A stretch of DNA of 64,000 nt, from assembly GCF_018873765.1 (NCBI RefSeq), contig NC_057923.1, positions 11,916,413-11,980,412 of the forward strand, in the 5' to 3' direction. Of this stretch, positions 33,201-45,200 are shown in pieces. The stretch comes from Telopea speciosissima. Its lineage: Eukaryota > Streptophyta > Magnoliopsida > Proteales > Proteaceae. The position numbers and the translations under genes are program-made. Position 1 is the stretch's first letter. Each line of letters starts with the position of its first letter. Below the pieces are notes generated by a model. It did not search any database and was not told where the DNA came from. It saw only the letters and a program-made list of their open reading frames with translations.

Positions 33201-36200
33201 ATGCATGTAGACAACCAGCATCATGGTGATGTAGACAAGCTGATGTGTGGCAAGCATTATGCTAGAAGTAAGCATTAGAAGAGGGCTGGTTCACTTATCC
33301 AATTGGTGGACCAACAATTGGGCCATAGTGTCATGGCCATTTCGTCCAGCACTGTTCGCATGGCCTACGGTCTTGGCATAGGTGGGGCTTGAGAGTTAGC
33401 CATGGCATGGGGATGATGCCTAAAGGCATTTTTGTAATTAAATTCTATGAGTATGATTTTTCAGGGGGGGGGTAATGTCTCCTTCTGGAAAAGTACAAAA
33501 AGCATCCTAAAATCACCCATTTGATTGAGTATGCTACTAATAGATCTCTACCTCTTATTATAGTGTGTACTTCCGGAGGAGCACGCATGCAAGAAGGGAG
33601 TTTGAGCAGTAGTTTTGGAACAGTTAGATAGAGGTTTGTGATTGCAAACGGCTTATTCCTGGCTTCCCGCCATATACGGACGGATTGACTCCCCTTACTC
33701 AACATAGGGCCCACACATAGGGGAGTGATAGGTTGTCAAGGTGTACAGCCTTTGGTTGCCTGCTCCCTATGCTAGTGGCTTGAGGCCCATTGTCCTGCTA
33801 CACACTTTGCTTAGTGATCCCCTTAAGATTGCTAGGTTGTAATGTTTCCCTTCAATTAACGGAAGTGCTTTGTCTTCCTACCATCTGTGTGTCTTTGCCT
33901 TGCTTTCCTCCCTTCCTTTTGTGGCTTGTTTAGGCTTACTCATAGCATCGCGTGCTAGTGAGTGCCACACGGACACCCAATTGAGTATGTCAGTGACAGT
34001 TGGTATCAAAGCCACATCTGATCATAGGAGAAGCCATGGGCGAAAACCTATAGACACAGTCGAGCACGAGGACTCACCTCGATGCACTCGAGGCCCAAAT
34101 GCAAACACTTAGGGGGTGGTTAGAAAACCTACCCACTCTAGTAGTGAGGGTTGCTATCCTGGGGCAGGGCAACAACTGCTCGTTGAGAAGGTGGACGCCC
34201 TTGATGAGGGGTATACACAGCTCTCTAATACCCATGGTTCAAAATTTCGCGATATATCGGCATATTTCGGAAATCTCGACACTACCAAGACAAGATGGGC
34301 CTACAAAATGAAAAAAGTTAAACTTTCGTGACATTTCGGTATATTTCGGTATGTCACCAAAATATCGCCGAAATGTTACAAACCCATCACGTGACTCTTT
34401 AACCCTTCGACTATAAAAGCAGAATCTCGCATATCTCGGTCGAAATTTCGACTGAGACCTTGCAGAGACTCTCTTTTGTTCCTTCTTTTTTTTTATCTTC
34501 CAAGCCTCTTCCAACTTGTTCTTCATCATTTTCGACGGATCGTCGCTGGAAACACGTCGGAAACACCTCCTAACATATTTGTGAAGGCTTTTTCACTGTT
34601 TAAGGTAATTTTTTTCTTCTCTAAAACTATTTTTTTGAAAATACTATGTTCAATACTAGTTGGATGGTGATGATATTATTCTATGTTAAACACCAGAGGC
34701 CGATCTACAACCTCACAGTGTTGAAATTTTTTTTCCATATGTATTTTATTTTTTTAATTTTTTGATTTACAAAATTGATTTTTCTACAACAAAAATAGGA
34801 AAAAGTTTTGGGTAATATAAATTGGATGGGTATCAATTAAATATATGTTAGACACCAATGGCCGATCTATGGCTTCACGCTGTCGAAAATATTTTTTGCC
34901 AATAAATAATTAATTTTATTTTCGAAAATTAAGAAAAATATTTAAAAAATAAAAAAAAGTAAATAAATAAGGAAAAATATGAGGTCTTGGTTTGAAAAAT
35001 CATAAAAAAATATGAAAGTAATTTATACATGTTTTTGAAGTGCATTAGATATATATTATGTTTAATCATTTCGATTTGTTGTGTTAGGTCAATATTTATA
35101 TGAAAATTATTTATAAAAAAATTATTTTTAATTATGAGAAAAATATAAGGATTAGGGGAAAATATTAAATAGCTATACAATTGTTTTCGTAGTCTCAAAG
35201 TCTCAATTGAAGTGCTTCTACATTAAGTTTTTTATTATTTGTTTTACTTACATTGCAGTAAACAAGTATTATTATGGCGGATCGTGAAAGACAACGTGCG
35301 AAAGGAAAGCAGAGGGTAGGAGAAAGTAGTCAACAAAGGGAGCAGAGGGAGCAAAGGCCAGTGAGGCAGCCTAGGGGTGACATTGCATGGTTACATGGAG
35401 TACTAATTGATGGGGATAAGAGAAAATCACAATGTAACTATTATCACATGCAGTTTTTGGGAGGTGGGTCCAGTACACTTAAACAACATCTGACTGGAGG
35501 ATCTAAAGATGTTGTAGCTTACCATATGGTCTCTACTAAAGTAGCTAGGGAAGTTGGTGAAAGTTTGAGGGGGAAGATGAAGAGGAAGGCTGACAAGCAT
35601 AGGGTAAGGGAACAACTTGAGGAGGCAGTGAGGAGTTCAATGGGAGGAGGAGAAGGAGAATACCATGATGATGATGATGACAATGATGACCCATCTATGT
35701 GCCTACTAATATACAAACACCACAGGAGGCTAGGATTTGTTTTATGAAAGTTGTGAGTTGTGAGTTGTGACTTTGTGTATTGAATATTGAACTATTGACT
35801 ATTATGGAGTTTATGAGTTATGACTTATGAACTTATGCACTTATGCCTTTACGAGTTTAAAGTTTAAACTAAAGGCTACATTTAACTTTGTTTTTTTGTT
35901 TCATTGCTTTGTTTAAATTTCTTATTATGTCTTTTAGTACTTAAACAATGTGTATTTAACTATTTATACATCAGGGTTCGACCGTATACTGTCAATCAAG
36001 GGTGCAAACCCAAAACACCACTTTGAGTTCATTTTTTTGCAATATGAAGGTTTAAATGTATTTATTTAGCTTAATTAAGGGTGTACATGAAGTATCAAGC
36101 CTTAATATGGCCAAAAACCCACCGAGATGGAGTGCCGAAATATGACAGAAAAAATACCATATTTCGCCGAAATTTCGGAATATTTCGGAAATTTCGACCA

Positions 36201-39200
36201 GCCCGAAATGGCGAGATGAGACGAAATTTCGAACTATGCCAATGCCATGGAGATGTGCTAGAAGAAGACACAAGGGGCATAGTGGCAGCCCTACAGGCTT
36301 CAATTGAGGAATTAACAAGTTGAGTCAACTTGCTAGTGAGGGCAGTTGGCTCTAGTGATGCCGGGGTGATAGAACCTCGTCCTCGTGTGAAGGAACCTGA
36401 GCCGAGCAAGTATAGGGGTGCTCGAGATGCCAAGGAATTAGAGAATTTCTTGTTTGAGATGGACCAATACTTCCGCACCATAAAACCAAATGAGGCAGGC
36501 AAGGTGTCGATGGCTACGATGCATCTCTCGGGAGATGCAAAGTTGTGGTGGCGCTTGCGTTACAATGCCATCCAAAAAGGGTCCTGTACTATCAACACGT
36601 GGGAGGACCTAAAGAAAGAGTTGAAGAGTCAATTCCTCCCTGAAAAGTGAAAACGTCAACTACCTTTTTCGACTTAAGCTTCGCTAGCTGTAACACACTG
36701 GCACAGTATGAGACTATGTCAAAGAATTTATGACCTTAATGCTTGACATCAAAGACATGTCTGAGAATGATAGGGTGTTCCAATTCATTGAGGGCCTCAA
36801 ACCTTGGGTTAGGACCGAGATGCACCGACAAAGGATATAAGACCTTGTGTCGACTTATGCAGCTGCCGAATGCATAATGGACTATGTTCAAACCCCTGCA
36901 AAAAGGGCTCCTATGTCAACTAGTGGGGGCGGACGGTTCGGAAATACCTACAACAACAATAGATATCAAGGTGAAAGGGACTTTAGTTCCAATAGGTCTG
37001 CTCCCTCCTCAAAAGGCTCCATCGTTTCGACGGCTGGGTCAAGACCAACCTCACGGTGTTTCTTATGTAAAGGATCACACAGAAGCCAAGAGTGCCCATA
37101 TAAAGAAACCCTCAATGTTGTACAAGCTTCATCTCCGCCTGTTGTGGAGGTAGAAAGTAGGAGTGGTGAGGATGATGAGCCACAAGTGGGACCCATCGAC
37201 TGTCGTATGCCTTAAAGGGACAGGTTGATGAGAAGAAGGCTGCGTCCTAAGGGTTGATGTTCATTAATTCCAAAATCAATAGAAAACCCACTATAGCAAT
37301 GCTAGACACAAGAGCCACCCACAACTTCGTCTCTAAATCATAGGCAAAATGACTTGGTTTGAACTTGGTGAAGGACTTGAGTTGTACCAAGGCCGTTAAC
37401 TCCGCTGCCCGACCAGTGATTGGCACTGCTAGATCTGTTCTTGTTGAGATGGGGTCTTGGTTTGGACATACAAACCTAATAAAGATATCCATGGATGACT
37501 TTCAAGTCATCTTGGGCATGGAGTTCTTGCAAAACCATAAAGCAGTGCCCATGCCATGTTTAGAGTCTTTATGTTTGTTCAGAGACAAGCCTTGTGTTGT
37601 TCCTGCTATAACCCATAAAAGCACTAGTGGGACCATATCAGCCATTCAACTAGAGAAGGGGCTGAAGAGGGGGGAACTCACCTACCTAGCTGCCTTGAAG
37701 GTTGATACTGATGAGATAACCTTGAAGCCAGTACTCGACAAAGTATGTGGCATTGTGGCATATTGAAAGAATTTGAAGATGTGATGCCCTTGGAGCTGTC
37801 AAAACACCTCCCTCCTCGGAGTGCTATAGACCATGAAATTGAGCTCCTCCCTGGAAGTAAACCACCTGCAAAGGGTCCCTATTGTATGGCACCGCACAAA
37901 TTAGCTGAGCTCTGTAAACAATTGGATGGGGTACTTGAAGCTGGATTCATTCGACCCTCCAAGGCACCGTATGGGGCTCTAGTACTCTTCCAACGTAAGC
38001 ATGATGGAGCTTACAATTATGTGTTGACTACAGAGCTCTCAACAAGGTCACCGTTAGGAACAAATACCCTATACCCTTGATTGCTGACTTATTTGACCAA
38101 CTTGGAGGAACCAATACTTCTCTAAGGTTGACCTGAGATAGGGGTACCACCAAGTTTGAGTTGCAGAGGGTGATGAGCCTAAGACCACTTGAGTCACTAG
38201 ATATGGCGCCTTTGAGTTCCTAGTTAAGCCATTTGGCTTGACCAATGCCCTAACAACTTTTTGTACACTGATGAATCAGATTTTCCATGATTGTCTGGAC
38301 AGGTTTGTGGTGATGTACCTTGACGACATTGTGGTGTATAGCTCAACCCTAGAAGAGCATCTTGAACACCTTAGAAGGGTCTTTCAACTGCTGTGGAAGG
38401 CCCCGACCAATGTTCGTGAGTTGTGGTCATTCCTAAGGTTGGTGAACTACTGCTGGTGATTTATTGTTGGATACTCTAGAAAGACTACTCCATTGACATA
38501 TATGCTGAAGAAAGATAAGCCATGGGTATGGTCTAATGCAAGTGCTCGAGCCTTTGAAGAACTCAAGCTTGTTGCCACCTGTGAATTAGTTCCTGGACTC
38601 CTCAATGTGACCAAGCCTTTTGAGGTGCGGACTGATGCCTCAGACTATGCCATTGGTGGAGTCTTGGTACAAGAAGAACACCACGTTGCCTTTAAGAGCT
38701 GAAAACTATCCGGGATCGAGCGACGCTATACGGCTCAAGAGAAGGAGCTTTTGGCAGTGGTACATTGCCTCCGAGTATGGAAGCACTACTTGCTTGGGTC
38801 CAACTTTGTAGTAAAGACCGACAACGTAGCAATGTCTCATTTCATGACCCAACAGAAGTTATCACAAACAGGCTCACTGGCAAGAATTCCTATCTGAGTT
38901 TGACATGTCCCTTGCGTACAAGCCTGGCCGGAGGAACAATGTGGCAGACGTTCTTAGTCGCAAGGCCGAACTAACAACACTACAACAAGAGCCAAGGCGA
39001 TACACAAGCCAAGTAGGCACCAACTTATTGTTGAAGATCAATCAAACTCCCTTTGGTCTCTGATAAAAGCTGGAGGAACCAAACGGTTTTGGGAAGGGGA
39101 TGGACTACTTTACACCAAAGGCAGCCGTCTTTAAATCCCTCGGTCTAGGAACTTAAGGAAGGAGTTGATTAAGGAATGCCATGACACTTCATGGGCAGGA

Positions 39201-42200
39201 CATCCTGGTGGGCGCCACACCTTTACCTTGCTAGAAACAGTCTACTATTGGCCCCGCATGAGAGACGATGTGATGGAGTATGTCAAACTTGCTTGGTGTG
39301 CCAACAAGACAAGGTTGAGAGGAACAAACCCTTGGGTCTTTGGGAGCCATTGCCAATACCCCAAAGACCATGGGAAAGTGTCTCTCTTGACTTCATTTGT
39401 TCCTTGCCAAAAGAAGAGGAGTATGGATCTGTGCTAGTGGTGGTAGACAGATTTTCCAAGTATGCAACTTTCATCCTTGCTCCTACCCACTGCACAGCGA
39501 AGGAGATAGCTTTCTTGTTCATGAAGAATGTGGCCAAGTACTGGGGCATCCCTCAAAACATTGTGAGTGATAGAGATCTAAGATTTACCGGGAAGTTTCA
39601 AACTATTGGGATCTCAGCTAGACATTGCATCAAGTGGCCACCCCCAAACAGACGGCCTAACAGAGTGATTCAACGCCCTCCTCAATGACTACTAGCGCCA
39701 CTTTGTGCAAGCCAATCAGAAGAACTGGTTGAACTTGTTGGACATTGCACAATTTTCCTTTAACCTACAACCGAGCTCCGCCTCGCTCAAAAGCCCTTTT
39801 GAGCTCGCCACTGGCCAACAACCATTAACACCCCACATGTTGGCTGTTGGTTACAAAGGAAACAATCCTGCAGCCCATCGGTTTGTGAAGGATTGGGATG
39901 ATAATGTCAAAATGGCTAAGGCTTACCTAGAGAAAGTCGCTCACCGCATAAAAAAATGGGCCGATCTAGTAAAGGAGACCTGACAAGTTCGACATTGGAG
40001 ACATGGTTCTTGTGAAGCTTCATCCAGAGCGACTCAAGATGCTTCGAGGCACAAATGAGAAGTTAGTACGTTGCTACAAGGTCCCTTTCCCATCATCAAA
40101 CAAGTTGGCAAAGTCTCTTATCGTGTGTAGCTTCCCATCTGGCTCAAGCAACTTCTTCCAGTCTTCTATGCCAGTTGCTTAAAGCCTTGTCATCCCGATC
40201 AGGACGACCCAGCTCATAACATTTCGAAGTTTCCTCCAACAGTAGTGAAGTTTACCCCAACAAAGGATGTCGAATACATTGTAGCTGAGCGACGAAAGCA
40301 GGTTCTACCCAACAAGCCTTCATTGATGGAGTACCTAGTCAAGTGGAAGGGCTTGCCAGAGTCCGAAGAAAGTTGGGAACCAGTGACATCCCTACTGAGT
40401 TGACGAGGGCGTTAACATTACAAGTGGGGGAGAATGTCACGGCCGTTTCATCCAGCGCTGTTCGCATGGCCTACGGTTGTGGCATAGGTGGGAATTGAGA
40501 GTTTGTCATGGCATGGGGATGGTGTAATTAAATTTCTATGAGTAGTTTTTCAGGGGGGGTCATGTCTCCTGGAAAGTACAAAAAGCATAAAAGCATCCTT
40601 ATAAGGGAGTGACAGGTTGTCAAGGAGTGCAGCCTTTGGTTGCCTGATCCTATTCTAGTGGCATGAGGCCCATTGTCCTGCTACACACATCGCTTGGTGA
40701 TCCCCTTTAGATTGCTAGGTTGTAAAGTTTCCCTTCAATTAATGAAAGTGCTTTGTCTTCCTACTATTTGTGTGTCTTTGCCTTCCTTTCCTCCCTTCCT
40801 TTTGTGGCTTGTTTAGGCTTACTCATAGCATCGTGTGCTAGTAAGTGCCGCACAGCCACCCAATTGATTAGGTCCGTGACAATAGGGCCAACCAGCCTTG
40901 ATCTGGGCCAGCCCACTTGGGCTGGGAGTTTGTTGGGTCTCTCAAACCCAAATCGTGGGGGGTAGAATAGTCCTTTTTTATTGTCATTCTTTAAGTACAA
41001 GCTGGTTGGATGATGGGTGCTTCATAAGGTGGGGACCACATGACAAGAAGAATCTTCAGTGGGGGTCCACAAGGAGAGGAGGCCGGCTGCTGGACTTATA
41101 GAAGACTATATTTACTTTCTAACTCTTTGAATCCTAGTTTCTAATTTCAGAACATTGTCAAGTTAAGTTTCTAATTTCTTGTAACTTGAGGGGCAAGATA
41201 TTGCTCCCTATTTATATATAAGGCTTTTAGAAGCCACCCCCATGATTAATGAAGTTGAATTGATATTGCTTTGTGTAAGATTTCTTGTCCTAGTATGAGG
41301 ATGAAGGGCTGAGAGAGCCTGTCTGAGAGAGCCGAAACCTTATCCCCTTTTCTCATATCTTCTATTTTCTTCTTTCTTCATTATCTCCTCTACCTCCATT
41401 GAGTTCTGCTTGTGCTGCTCTTATTGACTGCAAAGCTGCTACTGGATAACACCTTGAACATCCTGCGGATCTGCTCCCCAGCCTTTGTTTTGTCCTGAAG
41501 CTTCAAACTCAAACAACTCTGCAACAAGTCCTCTGATCCAGTAGAGGCTTTGGGGGCTGAACCCTGTCAAGGAGTGCTCCACTCGATCCCTTGTTTGGAG
41601 TCCAAATTCCCACTGGTATGCAAGATCTCACATAACCTTCTAATTTTGAGTCTGCCTCACATCTCAGTTGTCAGCCATCAGAATTGGCTAAGTTTTGGAG
41701 CAAAGGTTCCCCCCATCACCTACCCCACTCGATCCAAGTTTAGTTGCAACCTGCTGACTAGTTTGGTTCCTACACTCAATTCCCTGTTTACACCCTACCT
41801 TCTAATTTGGTGACCTGCTTCTACTTGTGTTTCAGGCCATCCAAATCAGCCACAACTTGGAGGTTTAGTTGACCTTACCAGGGCCTATACTCGACCTTGA
41901 TTCCAGCCCCAATACTTGGCTGGTTGCAAAGAATCAGACCACCTTTTAATTCTGGTTTTGAACCTGGTTTAACCCTGTAGTTGGAGTTGGTTACTAGTTG
42001 ACTGATTTACTATATTGTGGGTATTTGGGGTTAGCTTGCTATTCTAGCCTCACATTACCTGGAGCCCATTGTGTAGTGGGAATGTTAGGATCTCATTTAT
42101 GGACTGCAGTTAGTAATAACTACGACACAGAATCTCCAATGAAGCAGAAGCATTTTTCCCTGATAGGATCATAACTTCTCTCCAGTTTTCTTTTTTTTTT

Positions 42201-45200
42201 TGGTCATTGACTACCCAGTCATCAACTAGAACCTAGAGCCCCGGGGTAGGCAGGGGGGGGGGGGAGGGTTGAACACCAGACCTTCTGCATCTTACACCAG
42301 ACCTATATCTGGCAGAGCCCATTGACCTGCAGTTCATTCCCAACTTCTCTCCAGTTACACTCATGGAAGTGTGTATTTATACACAGTAATGAAGAAAGGA
42401 GAGAGTTTAAACTTCGATATGATGGAAAATGAATGATTATAAGCTCACTGGAGGCATTACCCTCAGCTTTGGAGCTCATCAATTGTATTAAGTGATTTAC
42501 TCTGGATCCCAAGTAGTTGGGTTAAGGCATTTGTGCGGCTGAGTTGAGCATGTAAACATTTGACCATTGACCTGTTTCCTACATACTGAATTTCGTAAGC
42601 TATTTGAAGGTGCCATCAACACAATATTCTGGATTCTGGTGGCAGCAAAGCGTGCAAAGAAACTGAATCGGGCTAATTTTTGGAGGCACATCAACGACTC
42701 TATACTTGAACTTTTGTAAATCAAATTAGCCTTGAAATCTTATTTATTCATGGGCAACGTCTTTTTGAACCAGTACAACGAGGAAGAAGAAGATGATTAT
42801 AATCATTTAGGTCTAAATGAAACAAATGTAGAACAAAATGACAAGAAGCTAATAAATTACAAAGAATATACAAAAAAAAAAAACTCTGCTGAAACCCCAG
42901 AAGAATTCATAAGACTATTTTCTAACTTTAAATATCACCTAGACCTATTTGACATGATTTCATTTGTCTTGCCATGTTGGTAACACTATAATTTTAGCAC
43001 AAGACACCCCTTTTGGCAACAGTAACATACTAGACTGAAGGTGTAGTCCCACCAGGGCCTCTTCGAGTTCATGTTTGATGCCTCACATCTGTATCTCATA
43101 CCAACTATATTGTTGATGTCTGAGCCACATAAACATTACATTGTATACTTGCCTTCTCTTTCAAATCCCCAAGTGGTGGACCATGAATTTTTCCTGCTAC
43201 GTAGGGTGCACCCATTGGGAATCGTTCCACTAACTGATGGGCCATCAAGTCATCAAGACCATGCTTTTCGTAGCTCATGAATGCACCTAAAGCTCCCAAA
43301 AACCCCTCATGCCGCAAAAACATTGCCTTTGCCTGACCTTTTGACCTAAAAAGTTAAGTTGAAATATTGGGTTGATGAGTGTGAGAAAGACACAAGGACG
43401 TTACATCAGGGCAACATAAAATCATCGCAGGAAAGAAAAAGGTTGTGAAACTCAAAACTCTTCAAGGCTTGATAGAGTAGTTCTAGTCCTTGATACTCAC
43501 CAGAAATTTACTGCAACTGAAAGAGTGTCCATGGTGTAAGCATGACCTCGTATAAAAAATCCTCCGAAAAAGATACGCTTGATCCCAAACCGAAGCGCAT
43601 TCAAGTATGAGACCTACTATGGAGGAAGCCAAATCAGAAACACTGCAATAAAAAAAGCATAACCAGATTCATCTTTTTACAACTTCAGCTAATCTAGCTC
43701 ACATGCTTGTGCAACCCCCCCCCCCCCCACCCTCTCTCTCACAACACTCTGCATGCGTAAAACACACAGAATATTTGCATATTTGACAGAAAATATCAGA
43801 TCTTGGATCAGGGTTGCCACTCTCATTTATATCAGGTCAGATTTCAAAGAAGTATATCCGAATCCAATTCAGTTCAGTCTAAATGAAATGTTAATAAATA
43901 AGTTACCATCCCAAACACAATTCCAAATCCAAACTTTCATGATAGCCCTTAAAGCTTAGTCTATATTATGTGAAAAAACAGACTCTATGAAGCTCACCTG
44001 CCCAATATTATATGAAATCATTCGGAGGAGGGATAAGGAGATGTCTTCAGGTCTGTAGTCCTCAAGCTCCTTGTTCTCATAAATTGCCTTCCCAAAGCTA
44101 GAAGCAATGGTTGATGCGGACAGTCCAATCTGTGACCATTTAATTAAATAAGAGTAACTAGGTAATTCTAGCATAAAAACAGGAAAACTTGCATCCTAAC
44201 ACAATATTCAAAACCACAAATCTAACACACATAACTATCTATAAATTAAGAAGTACAACCATCCAAGACCAAGAGAAAATATCTTACTAATAAAAAAAAT
44301 TAAATTCCTCTGACTTGCTGATAAAGCATTCACTCTTCAGCTAATCCAAAATACACCAATTACTAAGTGCAAGAAATAGGTCATTCCGCAACCCACCTAC
44401 CCACCCACCCCACCCCCGCCCAAAAAAAAAAAGTCCCATCTATTCAAATATTTGGCTGTACGAATCAAGAGAATGGCAACCTGGACTCCACCTTATGACA
44501 CACAACAATACCCATTCAATTGGGGAATGGTGCGAACAGAAGATATGATGACAGACATTTTTTTACTTCAGTGCTAATCGAGATGTCTACAGTATAAATA
44601 TGACTCATAAGATATAAATATATCTGCTCTCAGCTTCTGGTCCATATACATCCAAGAATTACAAGTGCATTGTACCACAATATCAGTAGTATTTTGCTTC
44701 AGTTCTGAGCAACTGTGTACATATACAAAGTCTAAAGTATCAATACGTATCCTAAGATACAGTCTGTTAGATATCTATTTTTGGCCTATGGTCACAAACA
44801 CATGTGACTTGTCAAAAAAAAAATTCCAAGTGCATTGTACCGTAATATCAGTATTGACTGAAAAGAATTGGTAACCATACATGTAGATACACATGGAAAA
44901 ACATCAATACTTAAAACAGTACTTTAGAGCTATATTCTCTTTCAAAATTCCTTTACTGGTTCTACAATCTCCAACATTTTCTTGTCATGTTCATACATTA
45001 AAGAGGTGGGGGGCATCAAGTTGAACGCAAAAAAATTATTAAATATGCATGTGAACTAAATTTCCATTCAATTTCTTTCATTTAACAATAGATACGATCT
45101 TGTTTACTACTCACAACCACTAGTGCTCTTGTTCAAATCAAAAGGAAATGGGGAAAAATTGAATATCCCCAAGATACAAGTGTACAGAAAAGCAGAAACT

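Larger units (their letters stand above)
34233..36238 (+). mobile_element. hAT-like DNA element with TTTCGG-rich ends, nested in the gypsy element
   Basis: The element is 2006 bp. Ends CATGGTTCAAAATTTCG and (complement) CATAGTTCGAAATTTCG form inverted repeats, flanked by an imperfect 8-bp duplication. The outer 200 bp at the left and about 120 bp at the right are crowded with TTTCGG, TTTCG and ATATCG motifs. Inside are a TATA box, a spliced leader and a BED-finger-like reading frame but no catalytic hAT domain, so it is not autonomous. Confidence 0.75.
33329..40881 (+). mobile_element. Ty3-gypsy chromovirus retrotransposon, decayed, in PANK2 intron 10
   Basis: LTRs at 33329-33998 and 40435-40881 begin TGTCA and end TGACA. 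A TGGTATCAAAGCC primer-binding site starts at 34001, and AAGTGGGGGAGAA precedes the 3' LTR. ATAG flanks both ends, a short target duplication. The order is gag, zinc knuckle, protease, RT, RNase H, integrase, chromodomain, as in plant chromoviruses. Every domain carries stops or shifts, and the LTRs are visibly more diverged than those of the copia elements, so this insertion is older. A hAT-like element interrupts the region between the primer-binding site and gag. It lies antisense to PANK2. Confidence 0.93.

Noticed and set aside
33608-33718. Continuation of accD or a named mitochondrial gene
   Set aside because: The translation does not follow accD, and I could not recognise another organelle gene with confidence.
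40882-41340. Second LTR retrotransposon next to the gypsy element
   Set aside because: LTR-like composition, but no repeat pair, primer site or domain, so it is only noted as debris.
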